From assembly GCA_035561515.1 (NCBI GenBank), contig DATMXP010000009.1, forward strand, positions 1 to 64,000: a DNA stretch of 64,000 bases, given 5' to 3'. Every line of letters starts with the position of its first letter. The stretch's first letter is position 1. Of the stretch, positions 16,455 to 24,304 are shown one piece after another. A model generated the notes under the pieces. The model was not told the origin of the DNA. It worked only from the letters and a program-made list of their open reading frames with translations, and did no database searches. Both the position numbers and the translations under genes were made by a program. Source of the DNA: Terriglobales bacterium (GTDB lineage: Bacteria; Acidobacteriota; Terriglobia; Terriglobales; Acidobacteriaceae).

Positions 16455-18020
16455 GTGACGCTCGCAATATCCGATCGTGAATGTCTCTCTTTCGGCGACG
16501 CGCTCTTCCTATATCTTGAACGCGACGGTATGCCGCTCCATGTGGCTTCACTCTGTATATTCGATGGAAATCTGACACTGAACGCGCTACGTCGACAGAT
16601 CAAGGGACGGTTGTCGGAGGTCCCGAGATTTCAGCACAAGGTCGTTCCGCCTGCTTGGATCTTCGGCGTTCCCACGTGGGAACGTGATGCAGATTTCCGG
16701 ATAGAGAACCATATTCGCGAGGTCAGACTCAGGCGCGGTGACCAACCCGAACTCCAGAAGCGAGCGCAGGAGATCTTAAGCACACGACTTGAGCGGCACC
16801 GACCGCTTTGGGATATGACCCTCTTCACACACCTTCAAGAAAACAAAAGCGCGGTGTTGCTGCGTGTGCATCATTCGGTAGCGGACGGAATCTCGGGTGT
16901 CGAGTTGATGAAAGTGATCATGGACAGATCTCCTGATCCGAGAAGCAGCGGATCGAGAAAAAAAGAGGCTGGCGCGGCGCCATTCACTCACGCCGGCAGC
17001 AGAGTACTGGAGAGCATGGCATCTTCAGTGTTCTACAACATTGATCGAATTCTGAATGCCGAATCGGAGTTGCTCACGTTTGCTCAGCAAGTGGTTGCGA
17101 ATGGAACCCACGAGACCGACAAAGATCATGACAACGACAAGGTTCACGGTCCTTTACTCGATGAACTGAGAAACATGGCTCCTGAATCGCTGAGCGCAAC
17201 GGAACCGCTCCCGTTCAACGTTGTTTGCCGAGGGCCACAGAAGTTCGTGTGGGCGGAGATTCCGTTCAATGAGATCAGGGCTGTTAAGAGGCACTTCGGA
17301 ACAACCGTCAACGATGTGGTGCTGGCATTGGTGGCTTCGATTGTAGGCGGCTATCTGCGAGCGCATCACGTAGCTTCGGACAAACGCCTGCTGAGAGTGG
17401 TTATCCCGGTGAGCTCGCGAAGCAGAGCCCAGAATGGAGACCTGGGTAATCGAATCAGCTTTGTACCTGTCAGCGTTCCGCTCGGGAAGACGAGTGTACC
17501 GAAATTGCTGGATGATGTGCATGAACGAACGCAGCTTTTAAAGAACACGAAGCTGGCGGAGTTAATTGCATTTTGCGGGACCATGATGGGAGTGATACCA
17601 ACTCCCTTGCAGGCCTTTCTCGGACCACTGGTAAGCCAGTTGCCTTTGAACCTCTGCAACCTGATCTGCACTAATGTGCCGGGTCCGCCGGAACCTCTCT
17701 ACATCGCCGGGCATCGGCTCGTCGCCTGCTACCCATACGTCCCGATCGGCGGAACCATGGGCATGAACTGCGCGGTGCTCACCTACAACGGCAAGGCTTT
17801 CTTCGGTTTCACAGGTGATGTAAATGGCATTCCAGACCTGGAACTGTTGCCGACGCTACTCGCTTCCAGTTTTGCGAAACTGTACAAATGCGTGCCTGTA
17901 ACACGGACTACCAGCAAGAAGAAGGCACCGACCCGAATCGTAGAGACAGCCACCCGAAGACCGCCTAGGGCGACAACGGCCGAGCCAGTCAGAGCGATGG
18001 CAATGACTGCCGCTGGATAG
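16455..18020 (+). CDS. Wax ester synthase / diacylglycerol acyltransferase (WS/DGAT)
   Basis: A 521-residue member of the bifunctional WS/DGAT family, which joins an acyl-CoA to a long-chain alcohol or diacylglycerol to make storage lipid. The catalytic motif HHSVADG is at 139-145. The N-terminal DALFLYLERDGMPLHVASL and the later NDVVLALVA, NVPGPPEPLYIAG and PIGGTMGMNCAVLTYNG blocks are family landmarks. It is co-transcribed with the HMG-CoA-reductase homologue. A Thr/Arg-rich tail and a short Ala/Met segment end the protein. It lies tail to tail with phaR. It is probably peripheral on the inner membrane or on lipid droplets. Confidence 0.93.
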   Translation: MTLAISDRECLSFGDALFLYLERDGMPLHVASLCIFDGNLTLNALRRQIKGRLSEVPRFQHKVVPPAWIFGVPTWERDADFRIENHIREVRLRRGDQPELQKRAQEILSTRLERHRPLWDMTLFTHLQENKSAVLLRVHHSVADGISGVELMKVIMDRSPDPRSSGSRKKEAGAAPFTHAGSRVLESMASSVFYNIDRILNAESELLTFAQQVVANGTHETDKDHDNDKVHGPLLDELRNMAPESLSATEPLPFNVVCRGPQKFVWAEIPFNEIRAVKRHFGTTVNDVVLALVASIVGGYLRAHHVASDKRLLRVVIPVSSRSRAQNGDLGNRISFVPVSVPLGKTSVPKLLDDVHERTQLLKNTKLAELIAFCGTMMGVIPTPLQAFLGPLVSQLPLNLCNLICTNVPGPPEPLYIAGHRLVACYPYVPIGGTMGMNCAVLTYNGKAFFGFTGDVNGIPDLELLPTLLASSFAKLYKCVPVTRTTSKKKAPTRIVETATRRPPRATTAEPVRAMAMTAAG

Positions 18021-18542
18021 CTAGTGATTCTTCGTGGCGGCCGTCTTCCGGGTGTTACCGCGACTCTTCCTGAGTTCAGACTCCAGTTCCGATATCCGTC
18101 TGCGTAAGCGCTCGAGTTCTTCTGAGTTCGTGGATGCCACTGGGTTGGGCAGCAGTTGCCGTACGGCGTCGAGAGGTGAGAGGACGGCTGAGCCCAGTTT
18201 TACGAGGCCATCCTGAAGTGCAGATTGAACGGTATGGTAGTTGTCAAAGGCGGATTTCAGGTACCAGGCCATGAACTCCTGCCGGACGTGGTCTGTTGCC
18301 ATTACTAATTGCTTCAGCAGTTCCAGAGGGAGCGCTGACGGCCGCCCCTTCGCATCCTCCACGATGATCTGCGTCAGCACCACGCGCGTAAGGTCCTGCT
18401 TTGTCCTTGCATCGACCACCTGAACGTCTTTCCCATTTCGGACCAGTGCTGCAATGTCGTCCAGGTTGACATATCGACTGGCGTAAGTGTCGTAGAGTCT
18501 ACGGTTTGCGTATTTCTTGATGACGACTCTTCTGTTCTCCAC
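18021..18542 (-). CDS. phaR: PhaR-type polyhydroxyalkanoate accumulation regulator
   Basis: A 173-residue protein with the PhaR N-terminal DNA-binding domain (VIKKYANRRLYDT...RYVNLDDIAALVRNGKDVQVVDA). The PHB-accumulation regulatory domain follows (LTRVVLTQIIVEDAKG; about 65-110), then a coiled-coil C-terminus (SEELERLRRRISELESELRK). PhaR proteins bind both PHA granules and DNA, repressing phasin genes until granules form. Consistent with this, the divergent neighbour is a phasin-like gene, and a CTGC-N3-GCAG palindrome lies between them. No PHA synthase is present in this window. Confidence 0.92.
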   Translation of the reverse strand: MENRRVVIKKYANRRLYDTYASRYVNLDDIAALVRNGKDVQVVDARTKQDLTRVVLTQIIVEDAKGRPSALPLELLKQLVMATDHVRQEFMAWYLKSAFDNYHTVQSALQDGLVKLGSAVLSPLDAVRQLLPNPVASTNSEELERLRRRISELESELRKSRGNTRKTAATKNH

Positions 18543-18555
18543 CGACTAAACCCTC

Positions 18556-18570
18556 TGCTGCGATGCAATA
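18556..18570. promoter_or_regulatory. Imperfect PhaR half-operator near the phaR start
   Basis: TGCTGCGATGCAATA matches the left half and spacing of the perfect palindrome at 18612 but has a degenerate right half. It begins 14 bases upstream of the phaR start codon, where it could give autoregulation. Confidence 0.35.
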
Positions 18571-18575
18571 TTACA

Positions 18576-18604
18576 TTGACACAGGCAATGGTCAAGCCTA
18601 CTGT
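18576..18604 (+). promoter_or_regulatory. Candidate sigma70 promoter of the phasin-like gene
   Basis: TTGACA (18576-18581), a 17-base spacer, then TACTGT (18599-18604), which keeps the three most conserved -10 bases. The start point would be near 18611, directly at the PhaR operator and about 28 bases before the ATG. Confidence 0.55.
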
Positions 18605-18611
18605 TCTCTTA

Positions 18612-18626
18612 TGCTGCGTTGCAGCA
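18612..18626. promoter_or_regulatory. Candidate PhaR operator
   Basis: A perfect 15-base palindrome, TGCTGCGTTGCAGCA, containing CTGC-N3-GCAG. That pattern is the binding motif described for PhaR in Paracoccus and Rhodobacter, from memory of the literature. It lies between the predicted transcription start and the ribosome-binding site of the phasin-like gene, as expected for a repressor site. Confidence 0.65.
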
Positions 18627-18638
18627 AAGGAGGTTGTA

Positions 18639-19553
18639 ATGCCACGTGAATCGAAAGCGGAGCCTCCGGTTCGTAACATCCCCCCTTCCTCGTTCTTTTC
18701 GCTTTTATCCGGCTGGGTTCAGCAGGGCGTTGAAAGCTTCTTTGCTACCCAACGAGTGCTCGTAGATGTCGCCATGCGGCAGAACGCGATGGCGATGAAG
18801 AGCCTTCGGGACACACTCTCCGACCCTGAGAATTCGCCCACAGCGCTGCTCACGGAACTGGCGGTTGAAGGCACCTCCAGTTTTATCGAGGCGCAAAGGA
18901 TCCTGCTGACGCTCGTGCAACAGGAAAACGAAGTGATCATGAATGGCCTTAAAGAGAGGACAGGCGGATCTGCTCCCGCGATTGCGCTTACTGACGGAAT
19001 TCGTCGCAGCATCGACACCTATGTCGAGATGCAACATGAATTCCTGCGCATGACGAAAAAACAAACTATGAACTGGCTTCAGTCGGTCAAGTCCGGCAAA
19101 GGTTACGATACGTCGCACATGTCGCAACTGGCGCATGAAGCAATGGATAACTTCGTCAAAAGCCAGAAGAAGTTCCTTGATATTGTTGCCCAGGAAACCA
19201 CCAAGGCGACCAGCGGCAAACCAGCCGAGAAGATGAAACCCACTGAGCTCTCCAAACTGGCGCGCGAAGGCGTCGGCGCTTTCATCGAGGCGCAGAAGAA
19301 GCTCCTCGACGTTGCCGGCGAACAGATGACTGTTAACCTCGACACCGCCACAAGAGCGATGGGCCTGCTGAATCCTGCTCGGCTGTTGCCCATGGCGAAC
19401 TTCACAGGAGAAGGCGTGAGGAACTTCGTGGAAGCCGAAAAGGCTTTAATCGACTCAATGATGAAGCCGCGCAACGGCGCCAAGTCTACCAAGTCCGCTC
19501 CCCCTGCACGGCGTGTGAAACGAGCCCGAAAGGCGGTCGCTGCGGCGGCATAA
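18639..19553 (+). CDS. Phasin-like protein with six internal repeats and a histone-like tail
   Basis: A 304-residue helical protein. Six units recur about every 46 residues, each centred on a motif like (A/N/S)F(I/V)EAQ(K/R)xLLDV. They start near 33 (SFFATQRVLVDVA), 81 (SFIEAQRILLTLV), 127 (TYVEMQHEFLRMT), 171 (NFVKSQKKFLDIV), 214 (AFIEAQKKLLDVA) and 262 (NFVEAEKALIDSM). Amphipathic helices of this kind coat PHA or lipid granules. The last 25 residues are Lys/Arg/Ala/Pro-rich (APPARRVKRARKAVAAAA), like nucleoid-binding tails of PhaF-type phasins. ATG 18639 has an ideal site (AAAGGAGG); the frame upstream holds the promoter and operator. A phasin role is inferred from architecture and the phaR neighbour. 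Confidence 0.75.
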   Translation: MPRESKAEPPVRNIPPSSFFSLLSGWVQQGVESFFATQRVLVDVAMRQNAMAMKSLRDTLSDPENSPTALLTELAVEGTSSFIEAQRILLTLVQQENEVIMNGLKERTGGSAPAIALTDGIRRSIDTYVEMQHEFLRMTKKQTMNWLQSVKSGKGYDTSHMSQLAHEAMDNFVKSQKKFLDIVAQETTKATSGKPAEKMKPTELSKLAREGVGAFIEAQKKLLDVAGEQMTVNLDTATRAMGLLNPARLLPMANFTGEGVRNFVEAEKALIDSMMKPRNGAKSTKSAPPARRVKRARKAVAAAA

Positions 19554-19557
19554 GCAG

Positions 19558-19590
19558 TGGAGGCCGGATCCGTAGCGGAGCCAGCCTCCA
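19558..19590. terminator. Hairpin after the phasin-like gene
   Basis: TGGAGGC (19558-19564) pairs with GCCTCCA (19584-19590). It begins five bases after the phasin stop codon. There is no following T-run, so it could be a weak terminator or an mRNA-stabilising stem. Confidence 0.4.
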
Positions 19591-19640
19591 GACACCGACG
19601 ATGACACAGACAACAGGAAATATGCAGGTTTCATCAATCT

Positions 19641-20480
19641 ATGTTGGGGCCGATGATTTTCCGGTATGATACCGGCACCGGCTTCTCACCGACATTGACA
19701 CGTAAACTGCAAAGCTCCTCCATGGCTCCGGCATTCGGCATTCGCGAAGACGAAGCAGCGGCTGATATTCCTATTTGGAAGGAAGCGCTGTTTGGGGCTG
19801 AAATGCTGTTGCTGCATGCGTCGCCCGTATATTACGGACTCGGTATTCAACGAGGGGACGATTCCGCTGTGGTTCTCGTCCCCGGTTTCTTAGGCACAGA
19901 CTTCTACCTTACCAACCTGCGTAATTGGCTGAACAGAATCGGGTACAAGGCCTACCTCTCCGGTATCGGCTTGAATGCTGAGTGCCCCAACCTTCTCATC
20001 GAATATCGCCTGTCGCAGACCATCAAGAAAGCGCTTGCGGATACCCGACGGAAAATCCATTTGATTGGCCACAGTTTGGGAGGCGTGATTGCGCGATCGG
20101 TCGCTGCTCAACGCCCCAATCACATCGCGTCCGTCACTACCCTGGGTGCGCCGTTTCGTGGAACGGTTGTTCATAAGTCGGTACTTCGTGCCGCAACTGC
20201 TGTTCGCAAACACATCATCGCGGAGCACGGGGAGGGCGTACTTCCGAATTGTTATACAGCTCGTTGCACGTGTGACTTCCTGCAGTCGCTGCGATGTCGC
20301 ATACCCGACACGGTCTTAGAGACCGCTATCTACACGAAAGACGACGGCATTGTCGACTGGCGCTATTGCAGAACGGAAGATCCGGAAAAAGATTTCGAGG
20401 TGCCCGGAACGCACATCGGCATGGCGTTCAACGCTTCGGTGTACTCGATTATTGCCAGCCGACTGCACCAAGCCCGCTAG
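19641..20480 (+). CDS. Lipase-like alpha/beta hydrolase
   Basis: A 279-residue hydrolase. The oxyanion stretch VVLVPGFLGTD is followed by the nucleophile elbow GHSLGG, then an Asp in TKDDGIVDW and a His in GTHIGMA, completing a catalytic triad in the normal order. The pattern fits triacylglycerol or ester lipases. There is no convincing signal peptide, so it is probably cytoplasmic, which suits mobilisation of stored lipid. An internal ATG at 19653 is also possible. Its last four bases overlap the convergent ABC1-family gene. The link to WS/DGAT and the granule proteins is by neighbourhood. Confidence 0.85.
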   Translation: MLGPMIFRYDTGTGFSPTLTRKLQSSSMAPAFGIREDEAAADIPIWKEALFGAEMLLLHASPVYYGLGIQRGDDSAVVLVPGFLGTDFYLTNLRNWLNRIGYKAYLSGIGLNAECPNLLIEYRLSQTIKKALADTRRKIHLIGHSLGGVIARSVAAQRPNHIASVTTLGAPFRGTVVHKSVLRAATAVRKHIIAEHGEGVLPNCYTARCTCDFLQSLRCRIPDTVLETAIYTKDDGIVDWRYCRTEDPEKDFEVPGTHIGMAFNASVYSIIASRLHQAR

Positions 20481-22123
20481 ACAGAACTCTGCACGTTTTC
20501 TTTTACAAGCCACTTGAGTGTGGCTCGTTCTATCCCAATCCACATTCTGGCAGGGTAAAGGAGTGCGCTCGCGTGCAGGTAAATCAGATCTTTCGAACGC
20601 AAGGGCCAGAGCGACAAATGGCGCGAGCGAACCGACCGGGCGAGAAGATGCCTGCAGACCACGTTTCCAATGCTCAAATCATCAACGCCAAGATCGTGCA
20701 GTACACCATCCAGTGTGAACAAGACTTTAGACAACATAATCAACGGAGAAGGGAAGCGCACGCCTTTTGCCGTTAACCATTCCAGCAGACGCATCGCATC
20801 CACCGAACTGGGCAAATGAGAAAGCTTCATATCTTCGAGGTAGCCGGATACGAGCTCAAGAACATCTTTACGACTGCAAGAGCTTCGCTTCGGGGAAGCA
20901 AGCGCAAGGACGCAGCGAGTCGTTCCAAGGGGATCGCGCAAAGCGAAGTAGAACAACAACAGTCCCAGGTTTCGGCGCTGCGATCGATTAAGGCTCTCGG
21001 TGAGAGCCCAATCGAGAATTACGAGTTTCCTTGTGGCACGGTCGTAAAGAATGTTTCCGGCGTGCGGGTCGGCGTGAAACAAGATCTGCTCATCAGGTGA
21101 GAAGAGGGGCACGATTACGAAGGCATCGATTACTCTCCTTGCCAATTCCTTCTTTTCACTCCGGCTCAACAATCTTCCGCAATCGGTGACCTTCGCTCCT
21201 TTTTCCTCGGTGATCGCCGTGATGGAGTCAGTGCAGAGCTCGGCAATGACGTGTGGAACCCTTACATTGGGAGTCGATGCATAGACCTTTGCTGCCGCGC
21301 TTAGGGTTCGCTGTTCACCCCAAAAATCAACCTCATGTGCAAGCAGTCGGCGGACCTTCCCGAAAGTATCGGCCAGTGCGTCGGCAGCGAATCCATATTG
21401 ATCTAGTCTCGATCCAAAATGTTCTGTGAGTCCCTGAAGAAGTTGCAGGTCTTCTTTGAAATAGCTGGGAATGTACGGCTTGAGGACTTTGAACACCCCA
21501 GCACGGCGTACTGCGGAGCCGGGTTGTTTCCACGTGAATCGGACGATCGCGCTAACGCTTGCCTCTGACAGCAAAGTCGGCCTCATTCGCACCTGCAGAT
21601 CCTCGAGCTTTTGTCCGAGTTGCCGACGAATGAGTCTCTGTACCTCTCCCGCTTCTACATCACGGATTCCGTTTTCAAGTTTTACAAGGGATCGCCGCAA
21701 GGCACGCCCCAAGTGTCTATTCCGCGCCACGATCTGTCCGAGCTTCTGCAAGCCGGGAACTTTGGCAATAAGAAGTAACAGTCTTGTCTCGATTCGCGTG
21801 CGGGGTGGAAGATCAAGTTGCTGAATGATTTTTGGAGCTAATCTATCGGCTGAGAGATTGAGCACGACAAAGCACATTGCATCGCGGACCACCGGCAGCC
21901 AGTTTTCAAACCGCTTCGGAACTAGGCGGGCGGCAGGCACCGCCTGATCTGCAATCCACTTCGCCAGTAGCTGTCGCAGCATTGGCCCAATCGGAGAGTT
22001 CAGAGATTCAACGAGAGCCGCAGATCTCTCCTTGATTGATCCGTGCAGCGGCAGGACCGGAGGTAATTGCCACTCAACTTTGCGGGAAGTGATCTTCCCG
22101 GCAGGATGTGACAACAGCTTCAT
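20477..22123 (-). CDS. ABC1/UbiB-family atypical protein kinase
   Basis: A 548-residue member of the ABC1/ADCK/UbiB family. The KxGQ motif is present (LQKLGQIVARN, about residue 125), as are a HADPHAGNIL catalytic loop and ILDWAL in place of the usual metal-binding DFG/DxG block. The C-terminus has hydrophobic helices (HASALLYPARMWIGI). UbiB-type proteins support biosynthesis or trafficking of isoprenoid lipids such as quinones. The order of the N-terminal region is looser than in classical UbiB, so I do not assign ubiB. No partner ubiquinone genes lie nearby. Confidence 0.85.
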   Translation of the reverse strand: MKLLSHPAGKITSRKVEWQLPPVLPLHGSIKERSAALVESLNSPIGPMLRQLLAKWIADQAVPAARLVPKRFENWLPVVRDAMCFVVLNLSADRLAPKIIQQLDLPPRTRIETRLLLLIAKVPGLQKLGQIVARNRHLGRALRRSLVKLENGIRDVEAGEVQRLIRRQLGQKLEDLQVRMRPTLLSEASVSAIVRFTWKQPGSAVRRAGVFKVLKPYIPSYFKEDLQLLQGLTEHFGSRLDQYGFAADALADTFGKVRRLLAHEVDFWGEQRTLSAAAKVYASTPNVRVPHVIAELCTDSITAITEEKGAKVTDCGRLLSRSEKKELARRVIDAFVIVPLFSPDEQILFHADPHAGNILYDRATRKLVILDWALTESLNRSQRRNLGLLLFYFALRDPLGTTRCVLALASPKRSSCSRKDVLELVSGYLEDMKLSHLPSSVDAMRLLEWLTAKGVRFPSPLIMLSKVLFTLDGVLHDLGVDDLSIGNVVCRHLLARSVRSRHLSLWPLRSKDLIYLHASALLYPARMWIGIERATLKWLVKENVQSSV

Positions 22124-22184
22124 GCCAACGAGCAGAATACCCTCGGGGCGTTGCGAACGTCAGTGATTTGGGGCGACCGCCTAT

Positions 22185-22850
22185 TCACCCAGCCGAGACT
22201 AGGGGATTCGGGAGGGATGACATGGCATCGCTGCAGGGGAAGGTCTCTGCGAGCGTTTCATCTAGGCCCCGTTCTCGCTGCTGCCTGGCTCGATTGATGG
22301 GGACAACGCGATCCGTCGGTTGCATGGTTGCGAACCAATGCGAAAAAGCTTCCGTGGTGACACTTGATTCAACGGACCTGTTTCTTCCTTCAGGCCAAAC
22401 TATGGTCAAGAGAAATACGCTATCCACTTGGGCAACGACGTCGTGAACAAGATCGTGATCGAGGGTTGCTAATTGTCCGGCCGCCAATTCGAGGATTTCG
22501 TCCCGAAGGTGAAGTGTAAGTTTGCCGGTAAGGGCTTGGATGGAAATGCGACCGGATGTCCGATGTTCGTGCAGCGCTCCACCGGCTTTCAAAGCCACGA
22601 GGACGATGCGCAGGTCCGGATACTTCACTAACGTGTTTGCCGTATGCTCGGCCTGCCACGGCTGTTCCGATTCCAACCGGTGGATTTCTTCCTGAAGGTT
22701 GAAGCTCAACATTGGCCCCGAAGTGGGCGCGGGTTCCCGTACTCGACCGTCGTTACGCGCATTGATAGCAGACATTTTCTTCTCCGTTCGTATTTGTTGA
22801 AGGCCGGCTAACTGCTTCTTCCTGGCTGCGGCAAAGTCCAGAATGTTCAT
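22185..22850 (-). CDS. Cupin-domain protein
   Basis: A 221-residue protein. A cupin fold spans about 85-155, with candidate metal ligands in GGALHEHRTSGRISIQALTG and the later LDHDLVHDV. The N-terminus is charged and helical and the C-terminus appears disordered. Cupins of this kind are often small-molecule sensors or dioxygenases; no specific function is readable. It follows the hemerythrin gene by 12 bases with its own site (GGAGA), so it is the last gene of the hemerythrin operon. A later ATG (MSAINARND) is an alternative start. Confidence 0.75.
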   Translation of the reverse strand: MNILDFAAARKKQLAGLQQIRTEKKMSAINARNDGRVREPAPTSGPMLSFNLQEEIHRLESEQPWQAEHTANTLVKYPDLRIVLVALKAGGALHEHRTSGRISIQALTGKLTLHLRDEILELAAGQLATLDHDLVHDVVAQVDSVFLLTIVWPEGRNRSVESSVTTEAFSHWFATMQPTDRVVPINRARQQRERGLDETLAETFPCSDAMSSLPNPLVSAG

Positions 22851-22862
22851 CGCCGTCTCCGA

Positions 22863-23468
22863 TTAGCATTCGCAAACCGAACATTGGGGCACTGGCGAGT
22901 TGTCTTCGGCTTTCGACAACGGTTGCGGTTCCCGGATGGAATCGATCATCGCTTCCATCGCGTGATGGACATCGGTGCCGATCTGCGATTCAACGGCTTC
23001 GAATTGTTGAGACAAGGTATCGTAGTCACTGGCAGAAAGAACCTTGTTTGCCATTGGGAATAGGAGGTATTCCTCTTTCCAGATATGTTGCTGATAGAGG
23101 TTGACCAGTGACTTAAGTGAGTTGATCAGTGCTGGGCGCACACTCACATCGCCCGCCTTGCAGGCGACGGAAGCTGCTTCGAGTTGATTCAGCAACTCGT
23201 GCCCGTGGCGATGCTCGCCAACAAGTGCGGCGATCGGGCATCCATTGGCAGGAACGCCTTTGCTTTCCAACAAGGTGAACAGCGCCTTCTCTTCTTTGCC
23301 GTGATGGCATTGCTCGCCGAAGATCCTCATGAATTGCACGATCTCGTCGAGGAGGGCCGCCTCACATGTGCCGCCGCGCTCCATCTCGCGGGCGAGGTTC
23401 GACATCAACGTAACGACCTTCTGAATTTCCCGATGCTCATGTTCGAGTACTGCAATGATGTTTTTCAT
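22863..23468 (-). CDS. Hemerythrin-like (HHE) di-iron protein
   Basis: A 201-residue four-helix hemerythrin-domain protein with expected iron ligands in EHEHREI, CHHGKEE, GEHRHGHEL and HIWKEEYLLFP. Such domains bind O2, NO or Fe and occur in nitrosative and oxidative stress responses. The C-terminus ends in a Cys-rich tail (CSVCEC) beyond the usual domain, possibly a metal or redox site. ATG 23468 has a strong ribosome-binding site (AGGAGGAA). The company of NO reductase and a Cys-rich PAS regulator nearby supports a redox or NO role. Confidence 0.9.
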   Translation of the reverse strand: MKNIIAVLEHEHREIQKVVTLMSNLAREMERGGTCEAALLDEIVQFMRIFGEQCHHGKEEKALFTLLESKGVPANGCPIAALVGEHRHGHELLNQLEAASVACKAGDVSVRPALINSLKSLVNLYQQHIWKEEYLLFPMANKVLSASDYDTLSQQFEAVESQIGTDVHHAMEAMIDSIREPQPLSKAEDNSPVPQCSVCEC

Positions 23469-23476
23469 GATTCCTC

Positions 23477-23863
23477 CTATGCCGCCTTACTCCGGCCGGC
23501 TGGTACGTGGTGGGCTGAGGCTTTGTGCTCCAGGTATTGCTTCAGTGCCACCGCATTGTTGTGTTCCACATCGTGCGAGCTGAAGATCAAGGTCACGCGA
23601 TGGCTTTCAGCAGCATCCAGGATGGGTTCCCATACTCCGGGGTTAGCGTCGAGTTCCGCGAAATAACGTTGACGGAATGTTTTCCATTTGGCCGGATCAT
23701 GCGCAAACCACTTCCGAAGCTCCGGGCTGGGCGCAATGTTCTTCGGCCAGGCATCGATATGGGCATTCACCTTTTTCACTCCTCTTGGCCAGAGACGTTC
23801 GACCAGGAGTCGTTTGCCATCCTGTTTCGAAACTGGTTCGTAGACACGTTTCAAGTGAATCAT
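23477..23863 (-). CDS. DUF488-family protein
   Basis: A 128-residue YeaO-like DUF488 protein. VYEPVSKQDGKRLLVERLWPRGVKK at the start, then WFAHDPAKWKTFRQRYFAEL, and LIFSSHDVEHNNAVALKQYL at the end, are family hallmarks. The function of this family is not established. I start at ATG 23863, preceded by GAGGAG; the longer frame to 23914 would run into the preceding gene. It stands between a zinc-ribbon protein and the hemerythrin in one minus-strand operon. Confidence 0.9.
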   Translation of the reverse strand: MIHLKRVYEPVSKQDGKRLLVERLWPRGVKKVNAHIDAWPKNIAPSPELRKWFAHDPAKWKTFRQRYFAELDANPGVWEPILDAAESHRVTLIFSSHDVEHNNAVALKQYLEHKASAHHVPAGRSKAA

Positions 23864-23873
23864 GTGAGACTCC

Positions 23874-24185
23874 TCATGCAGTACGTTGATCGGGCAGCGC
23901 GGAGGCTTGCTCAACGACTACGGGTGCGCTTCCAACTTGTCTGGGATCTGCAAGCGGTACGAGTTCAACTCCCATTGATGGATCGAACTTCAAGGAGAAG
24001 CTACGGCTGCACTCCATGCACATCCAAAAGAAGACCGTAGCCCGTGAAGGTTTCTGGCTGCAGATCGCGTTCGGGACATCCGCACAAGGTATTTGCGGTG
24101 ACTTGATCTCAAACCGGTAAAGCCGGCCACCTTTCAAATAGTGGAATGGAACCTTGCAATTGGGGTTGGCACAATGGGAAACCAT
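23874..24185 (-). CDS. Small zinc-ribbon-like protein
   Basis: A 103-residue protein with two Cys pairs, CANPNC near the start (MVSHCANPNCKVPFHYLKGG) and CMEC at about residue 65, the arrangement of a treble-clef or zinc-ribbon fold. I recall similar short proteins with an MVSHC start in soil bacteria, without a known function. ATG 24185 is chosen because the motif begins there; the frame extends back to 24245. It is the first gene of the small operon leading to DUF488, hemerythrin and cupin. Confidence 0.65.
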   Translation of the reverse strand: MVSHCANPNCKVPFHYLKGGRLYRFEIKSPQIPCADVPNAICSQKPSRATVFFWMCMECSRSFSLKFDPSMGVELVPLADPRQVGSAPVVVEQASALPDQRTA

Positions 24186-24304
24186 GCTGGAGCACCTCGC
24201 TGGCTCATCGCTCGTTAACAACTCCAATTTCGCCCCGGGAGGCAAGCAGGCGCAATGGTCCGGGCGTACTGGTTGGGAGTGATGTCCGTAACTAGCGGTG
24301 CGAC

